Positions 14,339-22,252 of a stretch of DNA of 32,392 nt are shown here, piece by piece (positions within the stretch are counted from its first letter, which is position 1; each line of letters starts with the position of its first letter). Under the pieces are notes generated by a model. The model searched no databases. It had not been told where the DNA came from and worked only from the letters and a program-made list of their open reading frames with translations. This DNA is from Desulfamplus magnetovallimortis (GTDB taxonomy: Bacteria; Desulfobacterota; Desulfobacteria; Desulfobacterales; Desulfobacteraceae). Made by a program: the position numbers and the translations under genes. The stretch is from the NCBI RefSeq assembly GCF_900170035.1, contig NZ_LT828542.1, positions 144,442-176,833 on the forward strand. The letters are read 5' to 3'.

Positions 14339-16240
14339 TCAAAATTTCAATAGAACAGGCTCCTGCGTTAAAACAAGAGTGCTCTGATCTCCCACACTAT
14401 CCCATGTATAACTTCCATCATCATCTGGCACAACAGATGTCATCTGGATTGCTCCATCAGGAATATCGTAACTTCCGTCTCCCCAGACAACACAATAACG
14501 GTTACCTGGTGCAGTTGTAATCTGATATATATTTGCACCAGCAGGATCAACATAAACAGCCTCTACTTTATCAAACGGAATAAGCTCACTTGTCAGAAGC
14601 TTCAATGCAGAATAAGATGGGTGAAGCTCTCCAAGATCGCTTCTTATGCCATATAAACGCCAGTTGTTGGTTGGAGTGTCCTGGGAATCAATGTATGTAT
14701 GCCATAGTACCAGAGAATCACCCATTGCATATGCAGGAATTATACGGCGAAAAATATCTGATGCCTGGGATTCATAGGAATTTGGATAATCTGTTCTTAC
14801 GGTAAGAGTACTGCTTGCAGTTGAGCCTGTCTCGGTAAGCCAAACCGTTTTATCTTCCAGATTGTTCTGCTCCATAAATATTGAAAGGGACGCTCTTCTA
14901 TATCCGTAGCTCTGCCACTCAGGGTAATAATGATAATTTATAACATCAAACCAGTCAGAGCCGCCTCCGTCAATTACCCCTTTCAGCCACGTATTTACGG
15001 TATAAGCATCAAGTCCGCTTATTCCAGGCATTACTATAACAGCATAAGGATCCCTCTCTTTTATAAAAGCTGCGGCCTGTGACAAAAACAGCCCCTGCTC
15101 CTCGGGAGAGTAACCACCTGATGGCGGAGGAACCATGTTGGGATAAGGGTTTGTCACTTCAGGTTCGCCTGGATCATATGCCCTCCAGTGATCCATTTCA
15201 TTTCCAAGCTCCCAGTATCTTACATATTTGCCGTAACGTTCTATGACTTTTTCAAGATAATCCTGTGCTTCAGAGCCTAATGTTTTTTGAAAAGCGGCTG
15301 ACTCTGTTTCCCATGGGGGTGTTCCCGATGCAAACTGCATGGTAAACAGAGTTACTACAGGTTCAAAGTCAAGGTTTGTAATTACAGTGTCAGCTTCCTC
15401 AAAATGCCACTGATCATCTTCAGGTTCAACAATATCCCATAGCAGATCTGCCATGACAAACTGGCGGTAAACATGTATGCCCATCTGCTCAAAATCATTA
15501 AAAATCCAGTCTGGCTGCAAATAACTGGTATCATAATTGGCACCTTCATCAGGAAGGTTGTTTGCATAAAAACGTATAAAATTAACACCAATTTGAGGCA
15601 GTTCAGGGCGAGAAGAAAGAATATCTTCACAACCTGCAATTGAAGCTGCATCGGTACCAATAACCTGATCTCCAAGCATTACTTCTCCTGAAGTGATGAC
15701 AAGCGAAAACTCAGAGGCACTAAGATCATCAGGAATATCATCAGTTTTATCAAAAGCGGGCTTGTCACATGCAAAAGAATAAATATCAACGACATCCCGG
15801 GAATTTGAATAGGATACCCCATGAACATATTCAGAAACATCGTCTGCCTGGAAAGTGCTGTCAAATATTATGCTTTGAGGTGTCTGGGTTGCAGGGATTT
15901 TCAAAGAGGTTCTGTCATCTCCCTCAAAAATAACTGTCGCACCGGAACGATATACAGTAAATAGGCATGGGTTGGATTTTATCGTAACAACATTGCTTCC
16001 TGGAAAATTTATCAACCTTGCATCAGCACCAGCCGCAACTGTCAGATTGTTTGCATCAGCCGTTCCATATATTGTAACCAACTCCCCTGCTGACACATTG
16101 GCGCTAAGAGAATCAGAAGTGAGAACAGTAATATTTTCAATTGCATTCAGTTTAGAATAATAAAAAAGAAGGATAAGAAAAAGGATTACAGCAAAAATGA
16201 TGGTAACGAGATTATTGATTCTATTATTGACAAAAATCAT
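14339..16240 (-). CDS. Membrane-anchored glycoside-hydrolase-like protein (TIM barrel, clan GH-A type)
   Basis: A 633-residue protein. The start is the ATG at 16240, preceded by GGGAG; the TTG fifteen bases upstream is less likely. Residues about 10-30 form one hydrophobic span, an uncleaved anchor or signal. Residues about 35-200 are the surface module shared with the cohesin protein (AGELVTIYGTADANNLTV, FTVYRSGATVIF, SLKIPATQTPQSIIF, VITSGEVMLGDQVIG), here with an insertion of about 45 residues. From about 215 comes a (beta/alpha)8-like region: GVNFIRFYANNLPD, WELGNEMDHW with Glu348 as likely acid/base, VINYHYYPEWQSYG, and VWLTETGS with Glu470 as likely nucleophile. The two-Glu arrangement fits retaining GH-A hydrolases; family and sugar substrate cannot be fixed. 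Location outside the cytoplasmic membrane is inferred. Confidence 0.78.
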   Translation of the reverse strand: MIFVNNRINNLVTIIFAVILFLILLFYYSKLNAIENITVLTSDSLSANVSAGELVTIYGTADANNLTVAAGADARLINFPGSNVVTIKSNPCLFTVYRSGATVIFEGDDRTSLKIPATQTPQSIIFDSTFQADDVSEYVHGVSYSNSRDVVDIYSFACDKPAFDKTDDIPDDLSASEFSLVITSGEVMLGDQVIGTDAASIAGCEDILSSRPELPQIGVNFIRFYANNLPDEGANYDTSYLQPDWIFNDFEQMGIHVYRQFVMADLLWDIVEPEDDQWHFEEADTVITNLDFEPVVTLFTMQFASGTPPWETESAAFQKTLGSEAQDYLEKVIERYGKYVRYWELGNEMDHWRAYDPGEPEVTNPYPNMVPPPSGGYSPEEQGLFLSQAAAFIKERDPYAVIVMPGISGLDAYTVNTWLKGVIDGGGSDWFDVINYHYYPEWQSYGYRRASLSIFMEQNNLEDKTVWLTETGSTASSTLTVRTDYPNSYESQASDIFRRIIPAYAMGDSLVLWHTYIDSQDTPTNNWRLYGIRSDLGELHPSYSALKLLTSELIPFDKVEAVYVDPAGANIYQITTAPGNRYCVVWGDGSYDIPDGAIQMTSVVPDDDGSYTWDSVGDQSTLVLTQEPVLLKF

Positions 16241-16268
16241 ATTCACTCCCTGCAATAATATTTTTTTA

Positions 16269-16297
16269 CCGTGAAAATACCCTTACCATTTTCATGG
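16269..16297. promoter_or_regulatory. Inverted repeat upstream of the hydrolase-like gene
   Basis: CCGTGAAAAT and ATTTTCATGG form a near-perfect 10-bp inverted repeat (one mismatch) with a 9-base spacer, 28 bp upstream of the ATG at 16240. The surrounding 60 bp (TTACCGTGAAAAT ... CAGGGGTGGCAGTTGAAT) aligns with the three tandem units upstream of the hemerythrin gene at 21684-21870. It is likely a shared regulatory site. Confidence 0.5.
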
Positions 16298-16330
16298 TCA
16301 GGGGTGGCAGTTGAATTCGGCCATGAAGGT

Positions 16331-17779
16331 TTATGAATCATATAAAATGGCCTTTTTCAGAGCGCCTTTCAGGTCATCCATGGAAAAAGGCTTATGCAGA
16401 AAAGCCTGGGTTTTCACAGAATCCTCACGGGACATGACAAAGGCTTCATCATGACCGCTTGCCAAAATAGCCGGCAGATTCGGTTGAATTTCTCGTATTT
16501 CTGCAAGGGTCTCCCAGCCATCCAGACCAGGCATGGAAAGGTCAGTGATCAAACAGGAAATAACATCCTTATTACGGCGAAAAATCTCTACGGCTTCATC
16601 TCCGCTTGAAGCTTTTACAACTTCAGCTCCCAGTTTTTTAAGCATTGAGGCTGTCATATCAAGAACCATTTTATGGTCATCCACAAGAAGTACTTTTACT
16701 CTCTGAGAAGCCTCCGGTACCCTGACAACAGTTTCAGAATCCCGAACTGCATTGCCTTCAAAGACGGGGATAAAAATTCTAAAAGAGCTGCCATGCCCTA
16801 TCTCACTTTTTACACCAATCATACCTTCCCACGATTTAACTATACCAAAAACAACCGGCAGTCCCAATCCCCGTCCAGTAAACTTTGTCGTATAAAAAGG
16901 TTCAAACAATCTATAAATATCTTCATTACTAATACCGCATCCTGTATCAGTGACATTTAAACATACATATTTTTCTGAAACGGGCGTATGATTTATAGGG
17001 AAAAGTATAACATCAGAAATTTCGGAAGCTAAAATGGTTTTGACAGTTATTGTGACAGCACCATGGTTTTCAACTATGCTTTCAGATGCATTGATAAGAA
17101 GATGATTAATAATCTGCTGCATCTGGCTTTTATTAGCATTGATAATAATCTCGTTATCTGCAAAAACAGTTTCAATATTAATGCCGTTCCTGATTAGTGT
17201 TTGAAAGGAAGAGATTTTGTTCCTGCAGAATTCCACAATATCAAGAGGCTCACGCACTGACTTGGTCTGCCCAAGATAGGTAAGCATCATGCCACTGATA
17301 TCAGCGGCCTTACGGGCAGCTTCCATTGCTTCTGTAAGATTATTTTTTAACGGCGAGTAGATGGGCAGGTCATTCAAGGCAAGTTCAAGATGACCTGTAA
17401 CAACATAAAGATAATTATTAAACAGGTGTGCAATTCCTCCTGCCATTCGGCCAAGACTCTCTGCATTTTTAAGCCTTAAGTTTACGGCCTCAAGCTCTTT
17501 CTGCTTGGCTTGTGCCTTTTTACGTTCCCTGATTTCGTTTTCAAGGCGGGCATTCTGGTCAGCCATTCTACGGTTCTTGGCTTCAAGCTGCTTTTTCAAG
17601 GTATGGATTTCCAGATGGCGGTTAATTCTTGCCAGAACTTCTTTGGACTGAAAAGGCTTGGTGATGTAATCCACAGCACCCATCTCAAAGCCCCTTACCT
17701 TATCTGCTTCCACAAAATTTGCAGTTAAAAAAATCACAGGTATTTCAGAAGTGACAGGATCACTCTTTAATTTTGACAA
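16331..17779 (-). CDS. Sensor kinase-receiver, main part of a frameshifted receiver-kinase-receiver gene
   Basis: A 482-codon frame that starts inside a receiver domain ([32 protein letters not shown], the last half of the fold). Then comes a coiled coil (about residues 58-100) and a kinase region: phospho-acceptor [15 protein letters not shown], where the family usually has AHDFNN, and an ATP-binding domain with [20 protein letters not shown] and [17 protein letters not shown] complete second receiver follows ([13 protein letters not shown], phospho-Asp in [13 protein letters not shown], Lys in FLHKPFS). The first half of the first receiver is in the next frame (17767-18000), separated by loss of one A in an A-run. 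Together they make a soluble receiver-kinase-receiver protein of two-component phosphorelay type. It follows the MASE3 hybrid kinase by 18 bp and is presumably in its operon. Confidence 0.82.
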   Translation of the reverse strand: MSKLKSDPVTSEIPVIFLTANFVEADKVRGFEMGAVDYITKPFQSKEVLARINRHLEIHTLKKQLEAKNRRMADQNARLENEIRERKKAQAKQKELEAVNLRLKNAESLGRMAGGIAHLFNNYLYVVTGHLELALNDLPIYSPLKNNLTEAMEAARKAADISGMMLTYLGQTKSVREPLDIVEFCRNKISSFQTLIRNGINIETVFADNEIIINANKSQMQQIINHLLINASESIVENHGAVTITVKTILASEISDVILFPINHTPVSEKYVCLNVTDTGCGISNEDIYRLFEPFYTTKFTGRGLGLPVVFGIVKSWEGMIGVKSEIGHGSSFRIFIPVFEGNAVRDSETVVRVPEASQRVKVLLVDDHKMVLDMTASMLKKLGAEVVKASSGDEAVEIFRRNKDVISCLITDLSMPGLDGWETLAEIREIQPNLPAILASGHDEAFVMSREDSVKTQAFLHKPFSMDDLKGALKKAILYDS

Positions 17780-18000
17780 ACTTCAAAGCCATCCATGCCA
17801 GGCATGCAGATATCAAGAAGGATAAGATCTGGTTTTCCATGTAGTGCCTTGTAAAGGCCGCTTTCGCCGCTTCTGGCAACCATAAAATCAAATTTCCACA
17901 TCTTAAGATGCTCTGTAAGCACAGCCAGATTGGCAGGATTATCATCTATAATCAAAAGAGTATGATCTTTGTCAGCCAGTTCGTTTTTTATTGATTCCAT
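17767..18000 (-). CDS. Receiver-domain N-terminal half, frameshifted from the kinase
   Basis: This 77-codon frame encodes the first half of a response-regulator receiver: [13 protein letters not shown] (acid pocket Asp19/Asp20) and [17 protein letters not shown] with phospho-acceptor Asp63. It ends at a stop just after GFEVCQN. The fold's remaining strands are in the overlapping frame 16331-17779. Inserting one A in the run at 17771-17774 (T on the plus strand) gives a continuous [19 protein letters not shown], so the two frames were one gene. As it stands the polypeptide is an incomplete receiver. A ribosome site (AGAGGATGG) precedes the ATG 18 bp after the MASE3 kinase gene. Alternatives are sequencing error or slippage-corrected expression. 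Confidence 0.8.
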   Translation of the reverse strand: MESIKNELADKDHTLLIIDDNPANLAVLTEHLKMWKFDFMVARSGESGLYKALHGKPDLILLDICMPGMDGFEVCQN

Positions 18001-18018
18001 AACTATACCATCCTCTTA

Positions 18019-20391
18019 TTACATTTTATCCAGCAATGACTTAACAAGCGCCACAATCTCTTCATCATCAAAGGCCACTGCCATTTTGCGAATCCTCTCT
18101 GCAAAGTCAGAATAGCGTGAATCTCTTGCCTTGATTTTTTCCGTCAGATCCTCAATTTGTGCAATCTTGCCAAGTACGGCAAGCTCGTAGAGCATTTCAA
18201 GATCTTCACGGGGCGGAAAAGAGAGCTGGCTCAAATCAACTTCGGATAGATGATTTAATGACTCTTCATCCTGCTTTTGGGGGTTTTCATCCATATATAT
18301 CCATTCAATGTTAAGATGAGAGGCTATAAAATCAAAAAGCACTTCTGATTCAACGGGTTTGGATATAAAATCGTTACACCCGATCTTTTTACTTTCCGAT
18401 TCATCAAGGGGATAGGTGCTTGCAGAGACAGCAAGAACAGGTGTTTTTGAAAATACTGGATCACGGCGAAGCTGAGAGACAAAGTCAAAGCCGTTCATTA
18501 CAGGCATCACAAGATCAGTTATAATCATGTCAGGTTTCATTTTTGCAAGCATATCAAGAGCAATTTTGCCATTTTCTGCCATATGAACAACAAACCCTGC
18601 CGGCTCAAGCATATGTGCAAGCACCATGCGATTTTCAAGGATATCATCAACAACAAGAATTGTCCTGCTGTTTCCGGCATAACCCACTATTGTTTTTGGA
18701 CAGGAAATAGCTTTATCATTGATACTTTTTGCATCTGTCACAGGAAAAAACGCTTCAAACCAGAAAGTACTGCCTTCTCCGAGGGTACTGTCAACCGAGA
18801 TCTTTCCTCCCATAAGTTTTACAAGCTGCTGGCTTATGGCAAGACCAAGCCCTGTACCCTGGAGACGGAGCTGGTTTTCACCCACCTGTGTAAAAGGAGA
18901 GAACAAAGTACCTATATGCTCAGACGCTATACCCACACCTGTATCGGTAACTTTAAAGACAAGGGAGACTTGAGTTCCATATTCACCATCAATTCCGGTA
19001 GAATCTGGTGCTGTATCCTGGCCTGAAACTGCCATTTTTTCTGAAACTCTGCCTTTGCCTTGGGCTGAAGGATATACTGATACAGTTACTGTTCCTCCTT
19101 TGTCAGTAAATTTCACAGCATTACCAATAAGATTCAAAAGCACCTGGCGCAAACGGGTTTCATCAGCAACAATACCCTCCGGAATGGCTTCATCAACATC
19201 AAAAGACAAAGTCAATCCTTTCTGACGGGCACGCATCCTTATGATACCCTCAATGCTGTCCAGGAATCCTGCAAGACCGAATTCCACGGGATTTAGCTCC
19301 ATTTTACCGGCTTCAACTTTGGAAAGGTCAAGTATGTCATTAATCAGGGTAAGAAGATGCTGGCCACTCTTTTCTATAATGGTAAGCCCATCTTTCATGA
19401 AGGTTGTGGCTTCTGGGCGATGGGTTAAAATCTGGGCATAACCAAGAACACCATTTAAAGGGGTACGCAACTCATGGCTCATGTTGGCAAGAAAAGCGCT
19501 TTTTGTCCTGCTGGCAGATTCTGCTTTATCTTTTGCAATCAACAGTTGCTGTTCATTCTCCTTAAGTCTTCGGAACATGACATGAAAGGGATTTCTCAAA
19601 CCTGTGGAGATTATTGCACGGTAAATCATGTAAAATGAAAAAATTTTAAGATAGTGGCCAATCTGGTTGAACTGACCGTAATTACTGACATAGAGGGTAA
19701 AACAGAACTCACTTAAAATTGTTGCAGCCATTGACCACATAAGCAGTCTGTAAACAGAAGGGTTAAATGATTTTCGCTGCCCGTAGAGTACCAGTGCCGT
19801 TACCACAAGTATGGAGATAATTATATATTCACTTATGATCTTGAAGCTTGTCTGATAACCTGTGCCGTCATCGTAATTTTGTACAAAACAGACAGGAAAA
19901 TTCTGCCAGTAAAAAACAGACAAAAGAGTCAAAATAGTTACAACAAAAAACAGTGCCATTAACCAGACATACGGGATACGGGGAAATCGGCGGTTCCGAT
20001 CACTGAGAAGTGCAAACCCAAGCAGGGTAAGACTTTCAATATAGCGCGCAGCAATCCAGAGTTGATTGGCATAAAAGGCATCTCCTGTAAAAATATTCAT
20101 CCCTTTATAGGACATGGTATGAAAGAGATCCAGAATGCCGATAAAAAGATATGCTATACCAAGATAGACAAGATTTGGCTCTTCTGTATAGTCCCTTGTA
20201 TTCCATGAGACAATGAAAAGTGCAAAGGCTATCATGATACTGAAAATCTCGGAAAGTGTATGAAACAGCAGATAACTGTGGTTTTTTGATTCATACAGGC
20301 TTAATACCACAACAACCAGAACAACTGCATTAAACAATAAAGTTCTATTGTTATTACTGACCTGTAAATTGTCAATGTCTGTAGCGTTCAT
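18019..20391 (-). CDS. MASE3-domain hybrid histidine kinase
   Basis: A 790-residue inner-membrane hybrid sensor kinase. Residues about 15-260 form a MASE3-type sensor with about eight spans and the signature YLFIGILDLFHTMSYKGM. A short coiled linker leads to HisKA (FLANMSHELRTPLNG, phospho-His306), HATPase_c (NLIGNAVKFTDKG, VTDTGVGIASEHI, GTGLGLAISQQLVKLMGG) and a receiver (RTILVVDDILENRM, phospho-Asp in MIITDLVMPVMNG, Lys in DFISKPVE). The last 75 residues are helical and typical of this kinase group. All catalytic motifs are present. I chose ATG 20391 because GGAGG lies just before it, whereas the ATG at 20403 overlaps that site. MASE3 ligands are unknown. Its close neighbours on the same strand (receiver-kinase and hemerythrin-GGDEF) suggest one signalling module. 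Confidence 0.93.
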   Translation of the reverse strand: MNATDIDNLQVSNNNRTLLFNAVVLVVVVLSLYESKNHSYLLFHTLSEIFSIMIAFALFIVSWNTRDYTEEPNLVYLGIAYLFIGILDLFHTMSYKGMNIFTGDAFYANQLWIAARYIESLTLLGFALLSDRNRRFPRIPYVWLMALFFVVTILTLLSVFYWQNFPVCFVQNYDDGTGYQTSFKIISEYIIISILVVTALVLYGQRKSFNPSVYRLLMWSMAATILSEFCFTLYVSNYGQFNQIGHYLKIFSFYMIYRAIISTGLRNPFHVMFRRLKENEQQLLIAKDKAESASRTKSAFLANMSHELRTPLNGVLGYAQILTHRPEATTFMKDGLTIIEKSGQHLLTLINDILDLSKVEAGKMELNPVEFGLAGFLDSIEGIIRMRARQKGLTLSFDVDEAIPEGIVADETRLRQVLLNLIGNAVKFTDKGGTVTVSVYPSAQGKGRVSEKMAVSGQDTAPDSTGIDGEYGTQVSLVFKVTDTGVGIASEHIGTLFSPFTQVGENQLRLQGTGLGLAISQQLVKLMGGKISVDSTLGEGSTFWFEAFFPVTDAKSINDKAISCPKTIVGYAGNSRTILVVDDILENRMVLAHMLEPAGFVVHMAENGKIALDMLAKMKPDMIITDLVMPVMNGFDFVSQLRRDPVFSKTPVLAVSASTYPLDESESKKIGCNDFISKPVESEVLFDFIASHLNIEWIYMDENPQKQDEESLNHLSEVDLSQLSFPPREDLEMLYELAVLGKIAQIEDLTEKIKARDSRYSDFAERIRKMAVAFDDEEIVALVKSLLDKM

Positions 20392-20543
20392 GGTCACCTC
20401 CATTTAAGAGTGGGTCTTAAACAACTTGCACTTTTTAAAACAGTCGGCCATTACAGGCCGGCGTTTGGCAATTCTGATTGAGAGTCTTATTTTGTGCTCA
20501 TTTCAGCATTTTTAATTTATCGTTTTACGCTCCATACATCTTC

Positions 20544-21671
20544 TTATGGCTGAACAGATCTCACGCAGTTTTTTCCTGCATTTTTTGCAGCATAAACTCC
20601 GCCATCAGCAGCTTTCACAAGGTCGTCACAAAGTTGCATATCAGAAGAACGGGCAGCCACACCAATGCTTACACTGCCATACCATACCCCCTCGCCTGCG
20701 GGCACACGCAGCTTTGATATTTTTTGCTGAACTATCCCCCCGATATGCATGGCTCCTTCATGGGAAGTATCAGGGCAGATTATCAAAAATTCATCCCCTC
20801 CAAGACGGCACACAATATCATCTGAACGTACAGCATAACAAAGCTCCTTTGCAAGTTTCTTTAATACCACATCTCCGGCATCATGACCAAAGTTATCATT
20901 AATCTGCTTGAATCCATCAGCATCTATCAACATACATGCCATAGGAGAACCGCTTTTTGAAGAGAGTGTCCACAATTTCTTCATCTGTTCCATGGCATAT
21001 CGGCGATTTGGCAATTCAGTTAAAACATCTGTCATGGAAAGAGCTTCAAGGTGAAGATTGGCTTCATGCAGCTCCCTGGTTCGCTCCTGAACTTTAGCTT
21101 CAAGGGTTTCATTCAGCCTTAAAAGCTGCCTATTACGTTTAGACACTTCTTGAAACAAACCGTTTAAAGCCACAATCAGAGGCTCCTTTGTATTGTCTTT
21201 CTCTGAATTTTCTGCATTATAAGCAGCCTCCGGTGTCATACCTGATTCAATAGCTTTGATCTGCCTTGCCATATTTTTATCAGCACCAAGAATGTGATAG
21301 GCAAGCCAGTGAATCAAAAAGCGAAACAGTGAACGAAGATTATCAATATCAAGTTCATTGGAAACAATACTATCTGAAAGCCCATCTGTTATGTTGGATA
21401 TCTCCTGCAAAAAATGTCTGTGATCATCACAGTGCTCATTTACATGGTGTCTATCCACACCAGCCAGAAAAAACATATCCTCCTCTTCCTTAAAATGGTA
21501 GTGAGAATAGTCGTTTAGCTCCTTAAAAACTGCCTGTAGTAAATCAAAACTGAACTCTTCCTGTACAAGAAGATCGCCAAACCGATTTATAACTTCAACA
21601 AGATGACGATGCTGTCTGTCCACTTCAGGCAGATCAATAACATAATCCTGACTCCAACAAAATGATTCCAT
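20544..21671 (-). CDS. Hemerythrin-GGDEF protein (predicted oxygen- or iron-sensing diguanylate cyclase)
   Basis: A 375-residue fusion. Residues 1-135 form a bacteriohemerythrin with ligand pattern H21 (VDRQHRHLVE), H57/H59 and E63 (SHYHFKEEE), H80/H84 (VNEHCDDHRHF), and H121...H126...D131 (HWLAYHILGAD), enough to hold a di-iron centre that binds O2. A coiled coil (about 180-205) connects to a GGDEF domain with intact RLGGDEFL (about 289-296) and an inhibitory RxxD site (RSDD) exactly five residues before it. It should make cyclic-di-GMP with product feedback. It is cytosolic, with no membrane span. AAAGGAG precedes the start. Upstream are three 60-bp repeats with Fur-box-like cores, suggesting iron control, which fits an iron protein but is unproven. 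Confidence 0.93.
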   Translation of the reverse strand: MESFCWSQDYVIDLPEVDRQHRHLVEVINRFGDLLVQEEFSFDLLQAVFKELNDYSHYHFKEEEDMFFLAGVDRHHVNEHCDDHRHFLQEISNITDGLSDSIVSNELDIDNLRSLFRFLIHWLAYHILGADKNMARQIKAIESGMTPEAAYNAENSEKDNTKEPLIVALNGLFQEVSKRNRQLLRLNETLEAKVQERTRELHEANLHLEALSMTDVLTELPNRRYAMEQMKKLWTLSSKSGSPMACMLIDADGFKQINDNFGHDAGDVVLKKLAKELCYAVRSDDIVCRLGGDEFLIICPDTSHEGAMHIGGIVQQKISKLRVPAGEGVWYGSVSIGVAARSSDMQLCDDLVKAADGGVYAAKNAGKNCVRSVQP

Positions 21672-21683
21672 TCATATAGCTCC

Positions 21684-21870
21684 TTTTACCGTGAAAATGA
21701 TTATCATTTTTATAGTTGGGGGTGATTGATACACATTCATGCCCGTTTACCATGAAAATGACTATTATTTTTATACTTGGTGGCAATCAATACACAAACA
21801 TGAGTGTTACCGTGAAAATGACTATCATTTTTATATTTAGGGGTGATTGATACGTAATCAATCATGCCCG
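21684..21870. repeat. Three tandem ~60-bp repeats with Fur-box-like palindromes
   Basis: Three consecutive units, each running TTACC(G/A)TGAAAATGA.TAT.ATTTTTATA...GG(T/G)G.(T/A)AATCAATAC or close variants. The palindromic cores lie at 21693-21711, 21754-21772 and 21814-21832. The first core, GAAAATGATTATCATTTTT, agrees with the classical 19-bp Fur box GATAATGATAATCATTATC at 15 positions by my count; the third agrees at 14 and the second at 13. They lie 20-160 bp upstream of the hemerythrin-GGDEF start. A fourth, weaker relative is upstream of the hydrolase-like gene (16269-16297). Confidence 0.75.
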
Positions 21871-21897
21871 TTTAGACGTATTTTAAACTCAAAATCG

Positions 21898-22139
21898 ACA
21901 TCTTATTGCTTTTTCCGAAGTTATTGCAGTTGTCTGAACCAGGATAACCAGGATGGATAGGATGCTCAGGATAAATAATCTTGCCTTATCTTGTTAATCT
22001 TGGGAATCCTGTTCAGACAGTGTTGACAAGGCTTACAAGATCATAGGTGTCGATTTTGAAGCCTTATCCTGTTAATCCTGGGTATCCTGATTCAGACAGT
22101 GTTTAAAAGGCTCAAAAGGTCATAGCTGTCGGCTTTGAG
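21898..22139 (+). repeat. MITE-like element, copy 6, with a partial second unit
   Basis: A complete unit (21898 to about 22059) is followed immediately by the right half of another (GCCTTATCCTGTTAATC ... CTGTCGGCTTTGAG, ending 22139). The outer flanks are TTTTAAA on the left and TTTTAAG on the right, a near-perfect direct repeat. This looks like tandem duplication or unequal exchange between copies. The following 22140-22252 shows no gene. Confidence 0.88.
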
Positions 22140-22252
22140 TTTTAAGCATATTACCAAGAATAAAGAAAATTTTTTAACAAAATAGACACCCATGAAAGTT
22201 AATTCTCAACAAAAAATGAATCTTCGGACAAATAGAGACTCTCGCATAAGAT

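Noticed and set aside
17767-18000. Programmed frameshift as the default reading of the split receiver
   Set aside because: The A-run is only four bases and no downstream stem or upstream ribosome-like stimulator is obvious; a simple indel is more likely.
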